Notes under the pieces: model-generated
What the model saw: only the letters and a program-made list of their open reading frames with translations
Databases searched by the model: none
What the model was told of the DNA's origin: nothing
Assembly (NCBI GenBank): GCA_964577715.1
Contig: CAZOAA010000004.1
Span: 1-64,000 of the forward strand
Source of the DNA: SUP05 sp964577715
GTDB taxonomy: Bacteria; Pseudomonadota; Gammaproteobacteria; PS1; Pseudothioglobaceae
DNA length: 64,000 nucleotides
Direction: 5' to 3'
Program-made: the position numbers and the translations under genes
In this document: positions 35,073-44,034 of the stretch, one piece after another
Layout of the letters: each line of letters begins with the position of its first letter
How positions within the stretch are numbered: the stretch's first letter is position 1

Positions 35073-35126
35073 AAAGCGTTTAACTCTAAAATATAAAGAT
35101 ACTATTATAATGTGCAATGAGCTCTT

Positions 35127-35534
35127 ATGCATAATGAACATTACACTTGCCCTTTTTCACACCTAATACTCAGTGGTAGGTGTGCTTGTCAATTTAGCGC
35201 TAAAGACTGCCTGGCTGAAAAAGAATTTGGCGCATGTCTTAACAAAAAAGCATCAGTAGACTGTCAAACACTTTATTGCAATTTACGCGATAACAGCGAC
35301 TTTGTACTTAACTCACACCAACAAACCAATTTGTCAGTAGGTCAGCAATCTAAAATAAAAATGGGCGGATTATTAGCACTACAGGAGATTCTTAAACATG
35401 CATCAAATGAAAAAATTAATGATATTTTTGAATTAGTACAAAGAGTTAAGAAAAAATACAAGGAATTTGCAAAAATACCTTTTTCACAGCTTATGCCTAA
35501 AATAGCACAATTTAAATTTCGTCAAAAACCTTAG
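35127..35534 (+). CDS. Cysteine-rich protein of unknown function
   Basis: A 135-residue protein I do not recognise by name. Cysteines cluster in the first third (CPFSHLILSGRCACQFSAKDCLAEKEFGACL, then DCQTLYC), spaced in a way that could bind metal or an iron-sulfur centre. The rest is helical, basic and ends PFSQLMPKIAQFKFRQKP. It has no signal peptide or membrane helix. It diverges from cysG, with a 54-base gap, and converges with hda. Confidence 0.65.
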   Translation: MHNEHYTCPFSHLILSGRCACQFSAKDCLAEKEFGACLNKKASVDCQTLYCNLRDNSDFVLNSHQQTNLSVGQQSKIKMGGLLALQEILKHASNEKINDIFELVQRVKKKYKEFAKIPFSQLMPKIAQFKFRQKP

Positions 35535-35546
35535 AAAAACAATCTG

Positions 35547-36221
35547 TTATACGTTTAACACTTGTTTAATAAAAGGAATAGTAATATCATTTTTTTGTTG
35601 CAATGAAGCTTTATCTAGATGATTAATTGCCCCTAATAATTCTGTCAAATCACGTGAATAATACTTAAACAAATAATCATAAACTTTACTTTCTATCGAT
35701 ATATTCTGACTTTCCATTTTGGATTGAATAACTAACTTCTTATTTTCATCACTCAAAGGCTCAAGGCAAAATATTGTTGCTAAAGACAATCTAGTTTTTA
35801 AGTCTTTCAATAGATTTAACTTACTTGGCAGTGCGTCCCCACTAATAATTAACTTTACTTGAGTTTGGACAGAACGATTGTAAAGATCAAATAAGTCCTG
35901 TTGTTGTTTTTCGTTTGAATGACCTACATTGTCCAGACACACCCAATCCAATAATTCAAGGTCGCTTAACACGCCATCTGGCAGATTTTGATCAAAATCA
36001 ACATAGGCGACTTCCATTTTCTTTTCAAGTGCTGCAAATGCACAACCTTGCAATAAGTGCGTTTTTCCACTTGATTTAGTACCATAAATATAAACTACAG
36101 AGGGAACTTGATGGGTAAATAATTGGAAAATAAAATCGAGTATTTGCTGGTTTTTTTCACCAACAAAATTTTCAAGCAACATTTTAGAATTAAGTGAAAA
36201 TGGCAAGCCCAATTGATTCAT
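35547..36221 (-). CDS. hda: DnaA inactivator Hda
   Basis: A 224-residue DnaA-like AAA+ protein that, with the sliding clamp, stimulates ATP hydrolysis on DnaA after initiation. The Walker A segment GTKSSGKTHLLQG is near residue 46, Walker B is LLDWVCLDNVGH, and the N-terminal MNQLGLPFSL resembles the clamp-binding motif of Hda. The short length and lack of a DNA-binding domain distinguish it from DnaA. It overlaps pgsA by four bases. Confidence 0.9.
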   Translation of the reverse strand: MNQLGLPFSLNSKMLLENFVGEKNQQILDFIFQLFTHQVPSVVYIYGTKSSGKTHLLQGCAFAALEKKMEVAYVDFDQNLPDGVLSDLELLDWVCLDNVGHSNEKQQQDLFDLYNRSVQTQVKLIISGDALPSKLNLLKDLKTRLSLATIFCLEPLSDENKKLVIQSKMESQNISIESKVYDYLFKYYSRDLTELLGAINHLDKASLQQKNDITIPFIKQVLNV

Positions 36222-36784
36222 TTACGCTTCTCTTGCAAAATTACTTGTTTGGTCCATATCCACACATAATCAGCGCCACTCAACACAGTAGAAGTAGCAA
36301 CAATAACAAAAAACATAGTTTCCCATTGGTGCATAACAGGATAAATTTGCATAATTACCAAAAACAATACTAAAGCAATTTGCAATGCTGTATTAAATTT
36401 AGATAAATTCGACGGAGTTAATAAAACATCCTGCGAGGCATCTGATCCAAGAAAATAACCTACGGTACCTGCCACAATCATCACATCACGCAAAAAAACT
36501 AAAATTAGTAGCCATAAAGGCAATAGACCAATCCAAAAAAGTGCGATAAAACTGCCTACCAACAATAATTTATCGGCCATTGGATCTATGATGGAACCTA
36601 GCCTGGTTTGGCAAGAAAAGCGCTTTGCAATCCAACCATCTAGTGCATCAGTCACACCGGCAATAAAAAATAAAGCAAGTGCTAAAGAATAATTATGATT
36701 TAGCAAAGTCATTACAACTGGCACTGTTAAAATAATGCGTAAAATTGACAGTGCATTTGGCAAAGAAGAAAGACTAAAATTCAT
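36218..36784 (-). CDS. pgsA: CDP-alcohol phosphatidyltransferase, PgsA-like
   Basis: A 188-residue membrane enzyme with the CDP-alcohol phosphotransferase signature D-G-x2-A-R-x8-G-x3-D-x3-D, seen as DALDGWIAKRFSCQTRLGS followed by IIDPMADK. It probably makes phosphatidylglycerol phosphate, although cardiolipin-type synthases share this motif. It is cotranscribed with hda and diverges from purM. Confidence 0.85.
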   Translation of the reverse strand: MNFSLSSLPNALSILRIILTVPVVMTLLNHNYSLALALFFIAGVTDALDGWIAKRFSCQTRLGSIIDPMADKLLLVGSFIALFWIGLLPLWLLILVFLRDVMIVAGTVGYFLGSDASQDVLLTPSNLSKFNTALQIALVLFLVIMQIYPVMHQWETMFFVIVATSTVLSGADYVWIWTKQVILQEKRK

Positions 36785-36827
36785 TTTTTGCTAGAAAAAA
36801 ATTATTGATTATACGGAAAAAACCAAG

Positions 36828-37829
36828 ATGTCGTCATTGACTTACCAAGACTCAGGCGTTGATATTACCAAAGGTAACGAACTCATTGAGCACATTAAAC
36901 CCATTGCAAAATCTACCGCTAGAGAGGGTGTTTTAGCTGGTCTAGGTGGATTTGGCGCAATGTTTGAATTGCCAATTAATAAATACAAAAACCCAGTTTT
37001 AATATCAGGCACTGATGGTGTTGGCACCAAACTTAAAGTGGCTGAAATGCTCAATAAGCACGACACTATTGGTATTGATTTAGTGGCAATGTGTGTTAAC
37101 GACTTAATTGTGCAAGGTGCAGAACCTTTATTCTTTCTAGATTACTACGCTACTGGAAAACTCAATACAGAAGTTGCGGTATCTGTGATTTCTGGTATTG
37201 GAGAAGGTTGTAGGCAATCTGGTTGTGCGCTTATTGGTGGAGAAACAGCTGAAATGCCAGGTATGTATAGTGGCGAGGATTATGACTTAGCCGGTTTTTG
37301 TGTAGGTATTGCTGATAAAGATAAAGTCATTGATGGCTCACAAGTCTCTAGTGGTGATCATATTATCGCCTTAGGGTCATCAGGTCCGCATTCAAATGGC
37401 TATTCACTCATTCGCAAAGTATTAGAGCAATCGAACCCAACTGAGGATCAACTCAATGCACTAATTGAACCTACTAAAATATATGTTAAATCTGTACTGT
37501 CACTAATTGAAAAATACTCAGTACACGCCATATCACACATTACTGGTGGCGGGCTATTAGAAAATATTCCACGTGTCTTGCCTGCTGATTTAGCCGCAAA
37601 ATTAGACGATAACTCTTGGGCATTACCTGAAATTTTCCAGTTTTTACAAAACAACGGCAATATTGACATAATGGAAATGTATCGTGTTTTTAACTGTGGT
37701 GTCGGTATGGTAATCGTTTTACCAAAAGAACAAAGTAAAGATGCGATTAGACACCTTAACGAGCTTGGTGAAAATGCTTGGCTTATTGGTGAAATCACAC
37801 AAGCTAAGGGCGAACAAGTTATTATTTAA
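36828..37829 (+). CDS. purM: Phosphoribosylformylglycinamidine cyclo-ligase
   Basis: A 333-residue ATP-dependent enzyme that closes the imidazole ring in purine synthesis. Signatures are TYQDSGVDITKGNELI, GFGAMFELP, GTDGVGTKLKVA, GGETAEMPGMY and HITGGGLLENIPRVLP. It starts a three-gene operon, purM-purN-DUF3108, with purN 13 bases downstream. Confidence 0.97.
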   Translation: MSSLTYQDSGVDITKGNELIEHIKPIAKSTAREGVLAGLGGFGAMFELPINKYKNPVLISGTDGVGTKLKVAEMLNKHDTIGIDLVAMCVNDLIVQGAEPLFFLDYYATGKLNTEVAVSVISGIGEGCRQSGCALIGGETAEMPGMYSGEDYDLAGFCVGIADKDKVIDGSQVSSGDHIIALGSSGPHSNGYSLIRKVLEQSNPTEDQLNALIEPTKIYVKSVLSLIEKYSVHAISHITGGGLLENIPRVLPADLAAKLDDNSWALPEIFQFLQNNGNIDIMEMYRVFNCGVGMVIVLPKEQSKDAIRHLNELGENAWLIGEITQAKGEQVII

Positions 37830-37842
37830 CAAGGGCAAGTAG

Positions 37843-38454
37843 ATGGGTATGAACGGAGTTATTTTAATCTCTGGCAATGGCTCAAACCTTCAATCAATCA
37901 TCGATAATGCTGGTGATATCAACTTGTCTATTGATTGTGTTATTAGCAACAAGGCTGATGCATACGGACTCAAACGTGCCGAACAAGCAAACATTACTAC
38001 TCATACCATTGAGCACAATCAATTTTATTCTAGAGAAGAATTTGATAAAAACCTCAGCCAGATAATTGATAAATACAATCCGGAAATCATTATATTAGCC
38101 GGGTTTATGCGCATTCTTAGTGCTGAATTTACACAAAAATATTGTGGCAAAATGCTTAACATCCACCCATCATTATTGCCTAAATATCAAGGCCTAGACA
38201 CACATCAACGCGTTATTAATGCAGATGAAAACGAACACGGCGTTAGTATTCATTTTGTTACTGCTCAGCTTGATGGTGGCCCAATTATTGCACAAAGCAG
38301 TGTTCCAGTTTTGCCTAACGATGATGCCAAATCTTTGGCAGAACGAGTATTAATTGAAGAGCACAAGCTCTATCCAAAAGTTATCAATTGGTTTACCCAA
38401 GGCAGGCTAAAGCTTAAAGGCAATAATGCTGTTTTAGACGGAAAAAAACTATGA
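37843..38454 (+). CDS. purN: Phosphoribosylglycinamide formyltransferase
   Basis: A 203-residue enzyme that transfers a formyl group from 10-formyltetrahydrofolate in purine synthesis. Visible blocks are VILISGNGSNLQSIID near the start, AGFMRILS, the catalytic Asn and His in LNIHPSLLPKYQGLDTH, and the Asp in GPIIAQ-preceding HFVTAQLDGG. Its stop overlaps the start of the next gene (ATGA). Confidence 0.97.
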   Translation: MGMNGVILISGNGSNLQSIIDNAGDINLSIDCVISNKADAYGLKRAEQANITTHTIEHNQFYSREEFDKNLSQIIDKYNPEIIILAGFMRILSAEFTQKYCGKMLNIHPSLLPKYQGLDTHQRVINADENEHGVSIHFVTAQLDGGPIIAQSSVPVLPNDDAKSLAERVLIEEHKLYPKVINWFTQGRLKLKGNNAVLDGKKL

Positions 38455-39337
38455 AGTTACTACTTCTAGCATTATTTTTTTACCTGAATAATGCATTTGC
38501 ATTTCAGCCACATACNNNNNNNNNNNNNNNNNNNNNNNNNNNNNNNNNNNNNNNNNNNNNNNNNNNNNNNNNNNNNNNNNNNNNNNNNNNNNNNNNNNNN
38601 NNNNNNNNNNNNNNNTACTTCTAGCATTATTTTTTTACCTGAATAATGCATTTGCATTTCAGCCACATACAGCAAACTACCAACTCTCTATCAATGGAAT
38701 CAATGTTGCTAAAGAAGTTAGAACACTACATGAGTTAGAGGATCAATATTTCTATACTGCCAACGCTAAAACTTCCAAGCTAATATCACTAATAAAAGAT
38801 TATTCTATCGCTGCAAGCTCTATATTTTCAATTAATAAAAAAGGCGTTGATGGTGTCAACTATCAAGTTATGGAACAAGAAAATGGAAAGGTCTCTAAAA
38901 ATCGTGCGATCGATATTTCTTCAAAAAATAATACCGTAACATCTATCCTAACCAAGACACAACCTAAAGTACTTACTTGGAAAGCCGAACAAGGCAATAT
39001 TGTTGACCCCCTTAGTGTATTTCTAGCAATATCATACGATCTAGCAGACAAGCCCAATCAGAAAGATTTTTATTACCAAGTTGCCAATGGAAAGTCTGTC
39101 AAACAGCATCACTATCAAAAAACCCAAAATACAGACATTAAGATCAATAACCAAACTTTTAAAGCGGTTAGAGTTGATCGAATGAATAGTTCCAATAATA
39201 AAAGTCAAATCTATTATTTAACTGAATATCGCTACCTTCCAGTAATCATCAAACAAACTAAAGGCTCTAAAAAATATCTTTATGAGATAATCAACTTCGA
39301 AATTTTAGAAGTAGAAAAACTACAAATAAGTTTTTAA
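38451..39337 (+). CDS. DUF3108-family exported protein, split by an artificial gap
   Basis: An exported protein of unknown function beginning MKLLLLALFFYLNNAFAF, a signal peptide. The C-terminal part (VDPLSVFLAISYDL, RVDRMNSSNN and YYLTEYRYLPVIIKQ) resembles DUF3108 proteins, which often follow purMN in gammaproteobacteria and are predicted to be periplasmic beta-barrel-like folds. The run of 100 N breaks the frame, but removing 155 bases (the N run plus one copy of the repeated flank) restores 244 in-frame codons. The gene is therefore probably intact in the organism. It overlaps uvrA by 18 bases. Confidence 0.82.
38461..38515 (+). repeat. 55-base flank repeated on both sides of the N run, copy 1
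   Basis: Identical to 38616-38670. It ends exactly at the start of the N run, and the second copy starts exactly after it, so this is an assembly overlap rather than a biological repeat. Confidence 0.9.
38516..38615. other. Run of exactly 100 N (scaffold gap)
   Basis: Exactly 100 N bases, the conventional placeholder for a gap of unknown size. Flanked by identical 55-base sequences. Confidence 0.97.
38616..38670 (+). repeat. 55-base flank repeated on both sides of the N run, copy 2
   Basis: Identical to 38461-38515; it continues directly into the rest of the DUF3108 gene. Confidence 0.9.
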
Positions 39338-42136
39338 ATACTGCCCTGTATAAGATGCCTCTTCTTTGGCTACTTGTTCAGGTGTGCCCGAGGCAATAAT
39401 TTCTCCACCTTTATCGCCACCTTCAGGACCTAAATCTACAATCCAATCTGCAGTTTTAATCACATCTAAATTATGTTCAATAATCACAATGGTATTATCA
39501 CGGGCACGCAAGCGATTAATAACTGCTAATAATTGTTTAATATCATGAAAGTGTAATCCTGTTGTTGGCTCGTCAAGAATATAAAGCGTATTTCCTGTAT
39601 CGGTTTTAGATAGTTCCTTGGCCAGTTTGATGCGTTGTGCCTCACCGCCAGATAAAGTGGTAGCATTTTGCCCTAAGGTAATATACGAAAGCCCCACATC
39701 CATCAAGGTTTGTAACTTTTGTTTGATTTTTGGTATTGGCTCAAAAAATACAACTGCATCTTCAATTGTCATATCTAAAACTTGAGAAATGGTTTTTCCT
39801 TTATAAAAAATCTCCAGTGTTTCTCGATTGTATCTATGTCCATGACACACATCACAGGGAACATAAATATCAGGCAAGAAATGCATCTCGACCTTAATAA
39901 GCCCATCACCTTTACAAGCTTCACAGCGCCCACCTTTGACATTAAAGCTAAATCGACCCGCTTTGTAGCCTCGAGAACGTGCTTCTAAAGTTTGTGAAAA
40001 TAAGTCTCTAATTAAAGAAAAAGCACCTGTATAAGTGGCAGGATTAGAACGTGGCGTCCTTCCAATGGGGCTTTGATCAATATTAACCACTTTATCGAAA
40101 TAATTTAGCCCTTCAATTGACTCGTAAGGTGCGGGTGTTATTTGTGCTCGATTGAGATCTCTAGCAGCTAACGAATACAACGTATCATTAATGAGTGTTG
40201 ATTTGCCCGAACCAGACACACCTGTAACACAAGTAAGCACACCAACTGGAATTGATAAATCAACATGATTAAGGTTGTTTCCGTGCGCACCTTTGATATT
40301 AATCCAATTTGTACCCACTTTGCGCTTAGCTGGTACTTCAATACTTTGCCTGCCACTAATATAATCACCCGTTAATGACTGAGTATTGTTTTTAATGTCA
40401 TCAGGCGAACCATAAGCAATAATTTCGCCACCATGCACACCGGCACCTGGGCCAATATCAATCACATGGTCTGCTTGATTAATAGCATCTTCATCATGCT
40501 CAACCACAATAACAGTATTACCAATATCTCTTAAGTAGGTTAATGTATTTAGCAATTTTTGATTGTCTCTTTGATGCAGACCAATTGAAGGCTCATCTAA
40601 TACATATAATACGCCCATCAAACCTGCACCAATTTGACTGGCCAAACGAATACGCTGCGCTTCACCGCCAGAAAGCGTACTAGCTCTTCGATCAAGGCTT
40701 AAATATTCCAAACCAACATTAATCAAAAACTGTAGCCGCTGAATAATTTCCTTTAAAATTTTATCTGCTATCTCACCACGTGCACCTTCTAACTTTAAAT
40801 TTTCAAAGAAACTATGGATATTGGCAATTGAAAGCTTAGTGATGTTCGACAAGTTATAACTTTCGATAAATACATTTCTGGCAGATTCATTCAGTCTGTC
40901 ACCTTCACAGCTCACACAATCCTTACTAACAACATAACGGGATAACTCTTCCCGTACTGATCGAATTTCACTTTCTTCATAGCGACGCATCATTCTTGGG
41001 ATGACACCCTCAAACGGTTTTTTCTTATTTGACCAACCTTTACGACCTTTTATCTTAGAAAAATCAATCTCATTCTCGCCACTTCCATAAAGTACTATTT
41101 TCTTATGTTTATCGCTCAGCTCTTCATAAGGCGTATCTATACTAAAACCATAATACTGACTGACTAACATTAAAATTTGATAAAAATAAGCATTAGACCT
41201 GCCCCAGCCGTAAATAGCGCCATCAGCCAAACTCATCTCAGGATTAGCCACCACCTTGTCTTCATCAAACATATCTTTAACGCCTAGGCCATCACAACTT
41301 TGGCAAGCGCCTACTGGGTTATTAAATGAAAATAGTCGTGGCTCTAGTTCTTCTAACGAATAACCGCACTCAACACAAGAAAACTTTGCAGAAAAAACCA
41401 TTTCTTGCATTGTTGACTCATCTTCCATTGAAGCAACTCTGACCAAACCAGATGATAAATTTAATGCTGTTTCTAATGATTCAGACAAACGAGAGGTAAT
41501 GTCTTGCCTAACCTTAAGTCGGTCAACCACAATCTCAATCGTATGGTGAACCTTGCCGTCTAATTCTGTCATATCATCTAAATAGACGACACTCCCATCT
41601 ACTCTAGCGCGCAAAAATCCTTGGTGAGAAAGCTCCTCTAAAAGTTTTTTATGACTACCTTTACGATTTTGCACAATAGGTGCTAGAATCATAATTTTCC
41701 CGCCTTCAGGCAGGGTCATAATACTATCAACCATTTGTGAAATAGTTTGTGAAACGAGGTCAATTTGATGCTCTGGACACTTTGGTACACCTGCACGTGC
41801 AAATAACAATCTCAGATAATCATAAATCTCGGTAATGGTGCCAACGGTGGATCGTGGATTATGTGAGGTGGCTTTTTGCTCAATAGAAATTGCTGGAGAC
41901 AACCCTTCAATATGATCAACATCTGGTTTTTCCATGAGTGACAAAAACTGCCTAGCATAGGCAGACAAAGACTCAACATAACGGCGTTGCCCTTCTGCAT
42001 AAATAGTGTCAAATGCCAACGATGATTTACCTGAACCTGACAGGCCAGTAATAACTACTAGCTTATTTCTAGGAATATCAATATCGATATTTTTTAGATT
42101 ATGAACTCTGGCACCGCGAATACTAATTTGATCCAT
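39320..42136 (-). CDS. uvrA: Excinuclease ABC subunit A
   Basis: The 938-residue damage-recognition ATPase of nucleotide excision repair. It has two ABC modules: Walker A ITGLSGSGKSSLAFDT near the start and TGVSGSGKSTLIND later, with signature motifs LSGGEAQRIRLASQIG and LSGGEAQRIKLAKELS. The zinc-finger cysteines are seen as CVECGYSLEELEPRLFSFN with CQSCDGLG, and CEACKGDGLIKVEMHFLPD with CDVCHG. I start it at 42136 (MDQISIRGARVHNLKNI); the frame stays open upstream. It diverges from pyrH over 89 bases. Confidence 0.97.
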   Translation of the reverse strand: MDQISIRGARVHNLKNIDIDIPRNKLVVITGLSGSGKSSLAFDTIYAEGQRRYVESLSAYARQFLSLMEKPDVDHIEGLSPAISIEQKATSHNPRSTVGTITEIYDYLRLLFARAGVPKCPEHQIDLVSQTISQMVDSIMTLPEGGKIMILAPIVQNRKGSHKKLLEELSHQGFLRARVDGSVVYLDDMTELDGKVHHTIEIVVDRLKVRQDITSRLSESLETALNLSSGLVRVASMEDESTMQEMVFSAKFSCVECGYSLEELEPRLFSFNNPVGACQSCDGLGVKDMFDEDKVVANPEMSLADGAIYGWGRSNAYFYQILMLVSQYYGFSIDTPYEELSDKHKKIVLYGSGENEIDFSKIKGRKGWSNKKKPFEGVIPRMMRRYEESEIRSVREELSRYVVSKDCVSCEGDRLNESARNVFIESYNLSNITKLSIANIHSFFENLKLEGARGEIADKILKEIIQRLQFLINVGLEYLSLDRRASTLSGGEAQRIRLASQIGAGLMGVLYVLDEPSIGLHQRDNQKLLNTLTYLRDIGNTVIVVEHDEDAINQADHVIDIGPGAGVHGGEIIAYGSPDDIKNNTQSLTGDYISGRQSIEVPAKRKVGTNWINIKGAHGNNLNHVDLSIPVGVLTCVTGVSGSGKSTLINDTLYSLAARDLNRAQITPAPYESIEGLNYFDKVVNIDQSPIGRTPRSNPATYTGAFSLIRDLFSQTLEARSRGYKAGRFSFNVKGGRCEACKGDGLIKVEMHFLPDIYVPCDVCHGHRYNRETLEIFYKGKTISQVLDMTIEDAVVFFEPIPKIKQKLQTLMDVGLSYITLGQNATTLSGGEAQRIKLAKELSKTDTGNTLYILDEPTTGLHFHDIKQLLAVINRLRARDNTIVIIEHNLDVIKTADWIVDLGPEGGDKGGEIIASGTPEQVAKEEASYTGQYLKTYL

Positions 42137-42225
42137 AATAAGACTTGAAAATATATCAGGCAAAGGGTTCATTATAACGCTCATGCAATGTAAAATCATC
42201 AATAATTTAATGACTCTGTTAAGTA

Positions 42226-42936
42226 ATGGGCAAATATAAACGCATCTTGTTAAAACTCAGTGGCGAAGCACTGGCCAACACTGAAAATACACTTGATCCA
42301 GATACGCTAAAAAAAGTCATCAACATTATTCAATCTGCCCTTGATCAGGGCACTGAAGTAGGTATTGTTGTTGGTGGTGGTAATATTTTTAGAGGCGCAG
42401 CCCTTGCACAAGATGGCATGAATCGTGTCACTGGAGACCATATGGGCATGTTAGCTACTGTAATCAATGCTCTGGCCATTGCTGATACTTGCAAAAGAAA
42501 TAATATTGATGCATTAGTTATGTCTGGCTTTCCAATTGGTGGTGGCGTGTGTGACCCGGTTGATCATAACAAAGCAAAAAAGGCGCTCAGCGAAGGAAAA
42601 GTTGTTGTTTTCTCTGCAGGTACAGGTAGCCCATGTTTTACAACTGATACAGGCGCTGTACTACGTGCTATTGAAATTGAAGCTGATATCGTTTTTAAAG
42701 CCACAAAAGTAGATGGCGTTTATACTGATGACCCAATGAAAAACCCTAGTGCAACTCGGTATGAAACCCTTGGTTTTGACGAAGCGATTGAAAAAAATCT
42801 ACAAATTATGGATACTGCAGCCTTTGCGCTTTGTCGCGAACATAATTTAGATATTTGTGTCTTTAGTATGCTTGAAGATACCAACACACTGTCTGATATT
42901 TTAAAAGGTGCGCCGTTAGGCACCATTGTTAGTTAA
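42226..42936 (+). CDS. pyrH: Uridylate kinase
   Basis: A 236-residue hexameric UMP kinase. Signatures are RILLKLSGEAL, GIVVGGGNIFRGA, DHMGMLATVINALA and FKATKVDGVYTDDP. The pair pyrH-frr is common; the genes rpsB and tsf that usually precede it are not here, since uvrA lies upstream. Confidence 0.97.
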   Translation: MGKYKRILLKLSGEALANTENTLDPDTLKKVINIIQSALDQGTEVGIVVGGGNIFRGAALAQDGMNRVTGDHMGMLATVINALAIADTCKRNNIDALVMSGFPIGGGVCDPVDHNKAKKALSEGKVVVFSAGTGSPCFTTDTGAVLRAIEIEADIVFKATKVDGVYTDDPMKNPSATRYETLGFDEAIEKNLQIMDTAAFALCREHNLDICVFSMLEDTNTLSDILKGAPLGTIVS

Positions 42937-42946
42937 GGAAGTAAAT

Positions 42947-43504
42947 ATGTTAAATGAAATACAACAAGACGCCAGTGAGCGCATGAATAAAACACTAGTA
43001 TCACTAGAAAATGCTTTTAGTAAAATCAGAGCAGGACGCGCGCATCCATCTCTACTTGAGCAAATCCATGTGGATTATTACGGTTCTATGGTGCCAATTT
43101 CCCAAGTAGCTAATATCAGTGCAGAAGATTCTCGTACACTTAAGGTTAGCCCATGGGAGAAAGACATGGTCGCTGTCATTGAAAAAGCCATTATTACTTC
43201 TGATTTAGGGCTTAACCCTCAAACAATGGGGCAAGTAATGCGTATCCCACTACCACCACTCACTGAAGAGCGTCGTCGTGAACTGGTTAGAGTTGTTAAA
43301 GATGAAGCTGAACAAGCCAAAGTGGCTATTCGAAATATTCGTCGAGATGCAAATTCTGACTTTAAAGACTTATTAAAAGAAAAAGAAATTTCAGAAGACG
43401 AAGCCAGAAAAGCGGAAGACAACATCCAAAAAATAACTGATGATCACGTCAAATCAGTTGAAGACAAACTAACCCATAAAGAAAATTCTTTATTAGAAAT
43501 TTAA
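42947..43504 (+). CDS. frr: Ribosome recycling factor
   Basis: A 185-residue factor that with EF-G splits post-termination ribosomes. The family blocks LVSLENAFSKIRAGRAHPSLL, the basic EERRRELVRVVKDEAEQAK and VAIRNIRRDAN are present. I use the ATG at 42947, with AAGGAAG upstream, ten bases after pyrH. A terminator follows. Confidence 0.97.
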   Translation: MLNEIQQDASERMNKTLVSLENAFSKIRAGRAHPSLLEQIHVDYYGSMVPISQVANISAEDSRTLKVSPWEKDMVAVIEKAIITSDLGLNPQTMGQVMRIPLPPLTEERRRELVRVVKDEAEQAKVAIRNIRRDANSDFKDLLKEKEISEDEARKAEDNIQKITDDHVKSVEDKLTHKENSLLEI

Positions 43505-43525
43505 CCAATAATTCACAACATTAAA

Positions 43526-43552
43526 AAAAGCCCGCAGTGCAGGCTTTTTTAT
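43526..43552 (+). terminator. Intrinsic terminator after frr
   Basis: An A run, then GCCCGC and GCAGGC arms with one mismatch around a short loop, then six T. It ends the pyrH-frr transcript; its A run may also serve the convergent gene at 43575. Confidence 0.82.
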
Positions 43553-43574
43553 TATTCAGTGCTGCACGATTCGA

Positions 43575-43946
43575 TTAACCGCCGTATCCTTCAACACAAG
43601 CAAAATAATCTGCCCATCTATCCGGAGAGAACAAAGTGCCCATCGCATCAAGAGGCCCAGTGTTATAAAGGTTACCAGCTGAAACACCATCTTTAAATCT
43701 AGCGATGTTATCATCACTCAAACCAAGCTTGTCTTTACATGCATTGTGAGCTGCAGCAGATACTGTTTTTCCACCAACTGATAGTGTCATTGTATTAGGA
43801 TCTTGATTACCTACTACTACTTTTTCTGTCACCGGCGCCATTGAATCAAAAGATTCAACTGGTCCTAAATCACGGTCATCACCGCCTGCCATTACACTCG
43901 TTGCTAGCGCAAATGTTGCTACAAAACTTAAGGTTTTTTTCATCAT
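43575..43946 (-). CDS. Small secreted protein of unknown function
   Basis: A 123-residue protein with a clear signal peptide (MMKKTLSFVATFALATSVMA, then GGDD). The mature part of about 100 residues is acidic and contains only two cysteines (HNACKDKLGL and YFACVEGYGG), which could form a disulfide bond. No heme motif (CxxCH) or other known signature is visible. A purine-rich stretch (GGAGATG) precedes the start. I do not recognise a family. Confidence 0.7.
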   Translation of the reverse strand: MMKKTLSFVATFALATSVMAGGDDRDLGPVESFDSMAPVTEKVVVGNQDPNTMTLSVGGKTVSAAAHNACKDKLGLSDDNIARFKDGVSAGNLYNTGPLDAMGTLFSPDRWADYFACVEGYGG

Positions 43947-44034
43947 TTTTTTACATCTCCAAAAAAGTTAAAAGTTGACTTGTTCCCCATTTGATTCTAT
44001 ATTTTATACTACTTATTTTTTACCATTGATATTT

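Noticed and set aside
38461..38670. A tandem duplication of a signal-peptide region
   Set aside because: The copies abut exactly 100 N and merging them restores the gene, so it is an assembly overlap.
38472..38675. A frame on the minus strand reading through the N run
   Set aside because: It exists only because N bases contain no stops; the real gene is on the plus strand.
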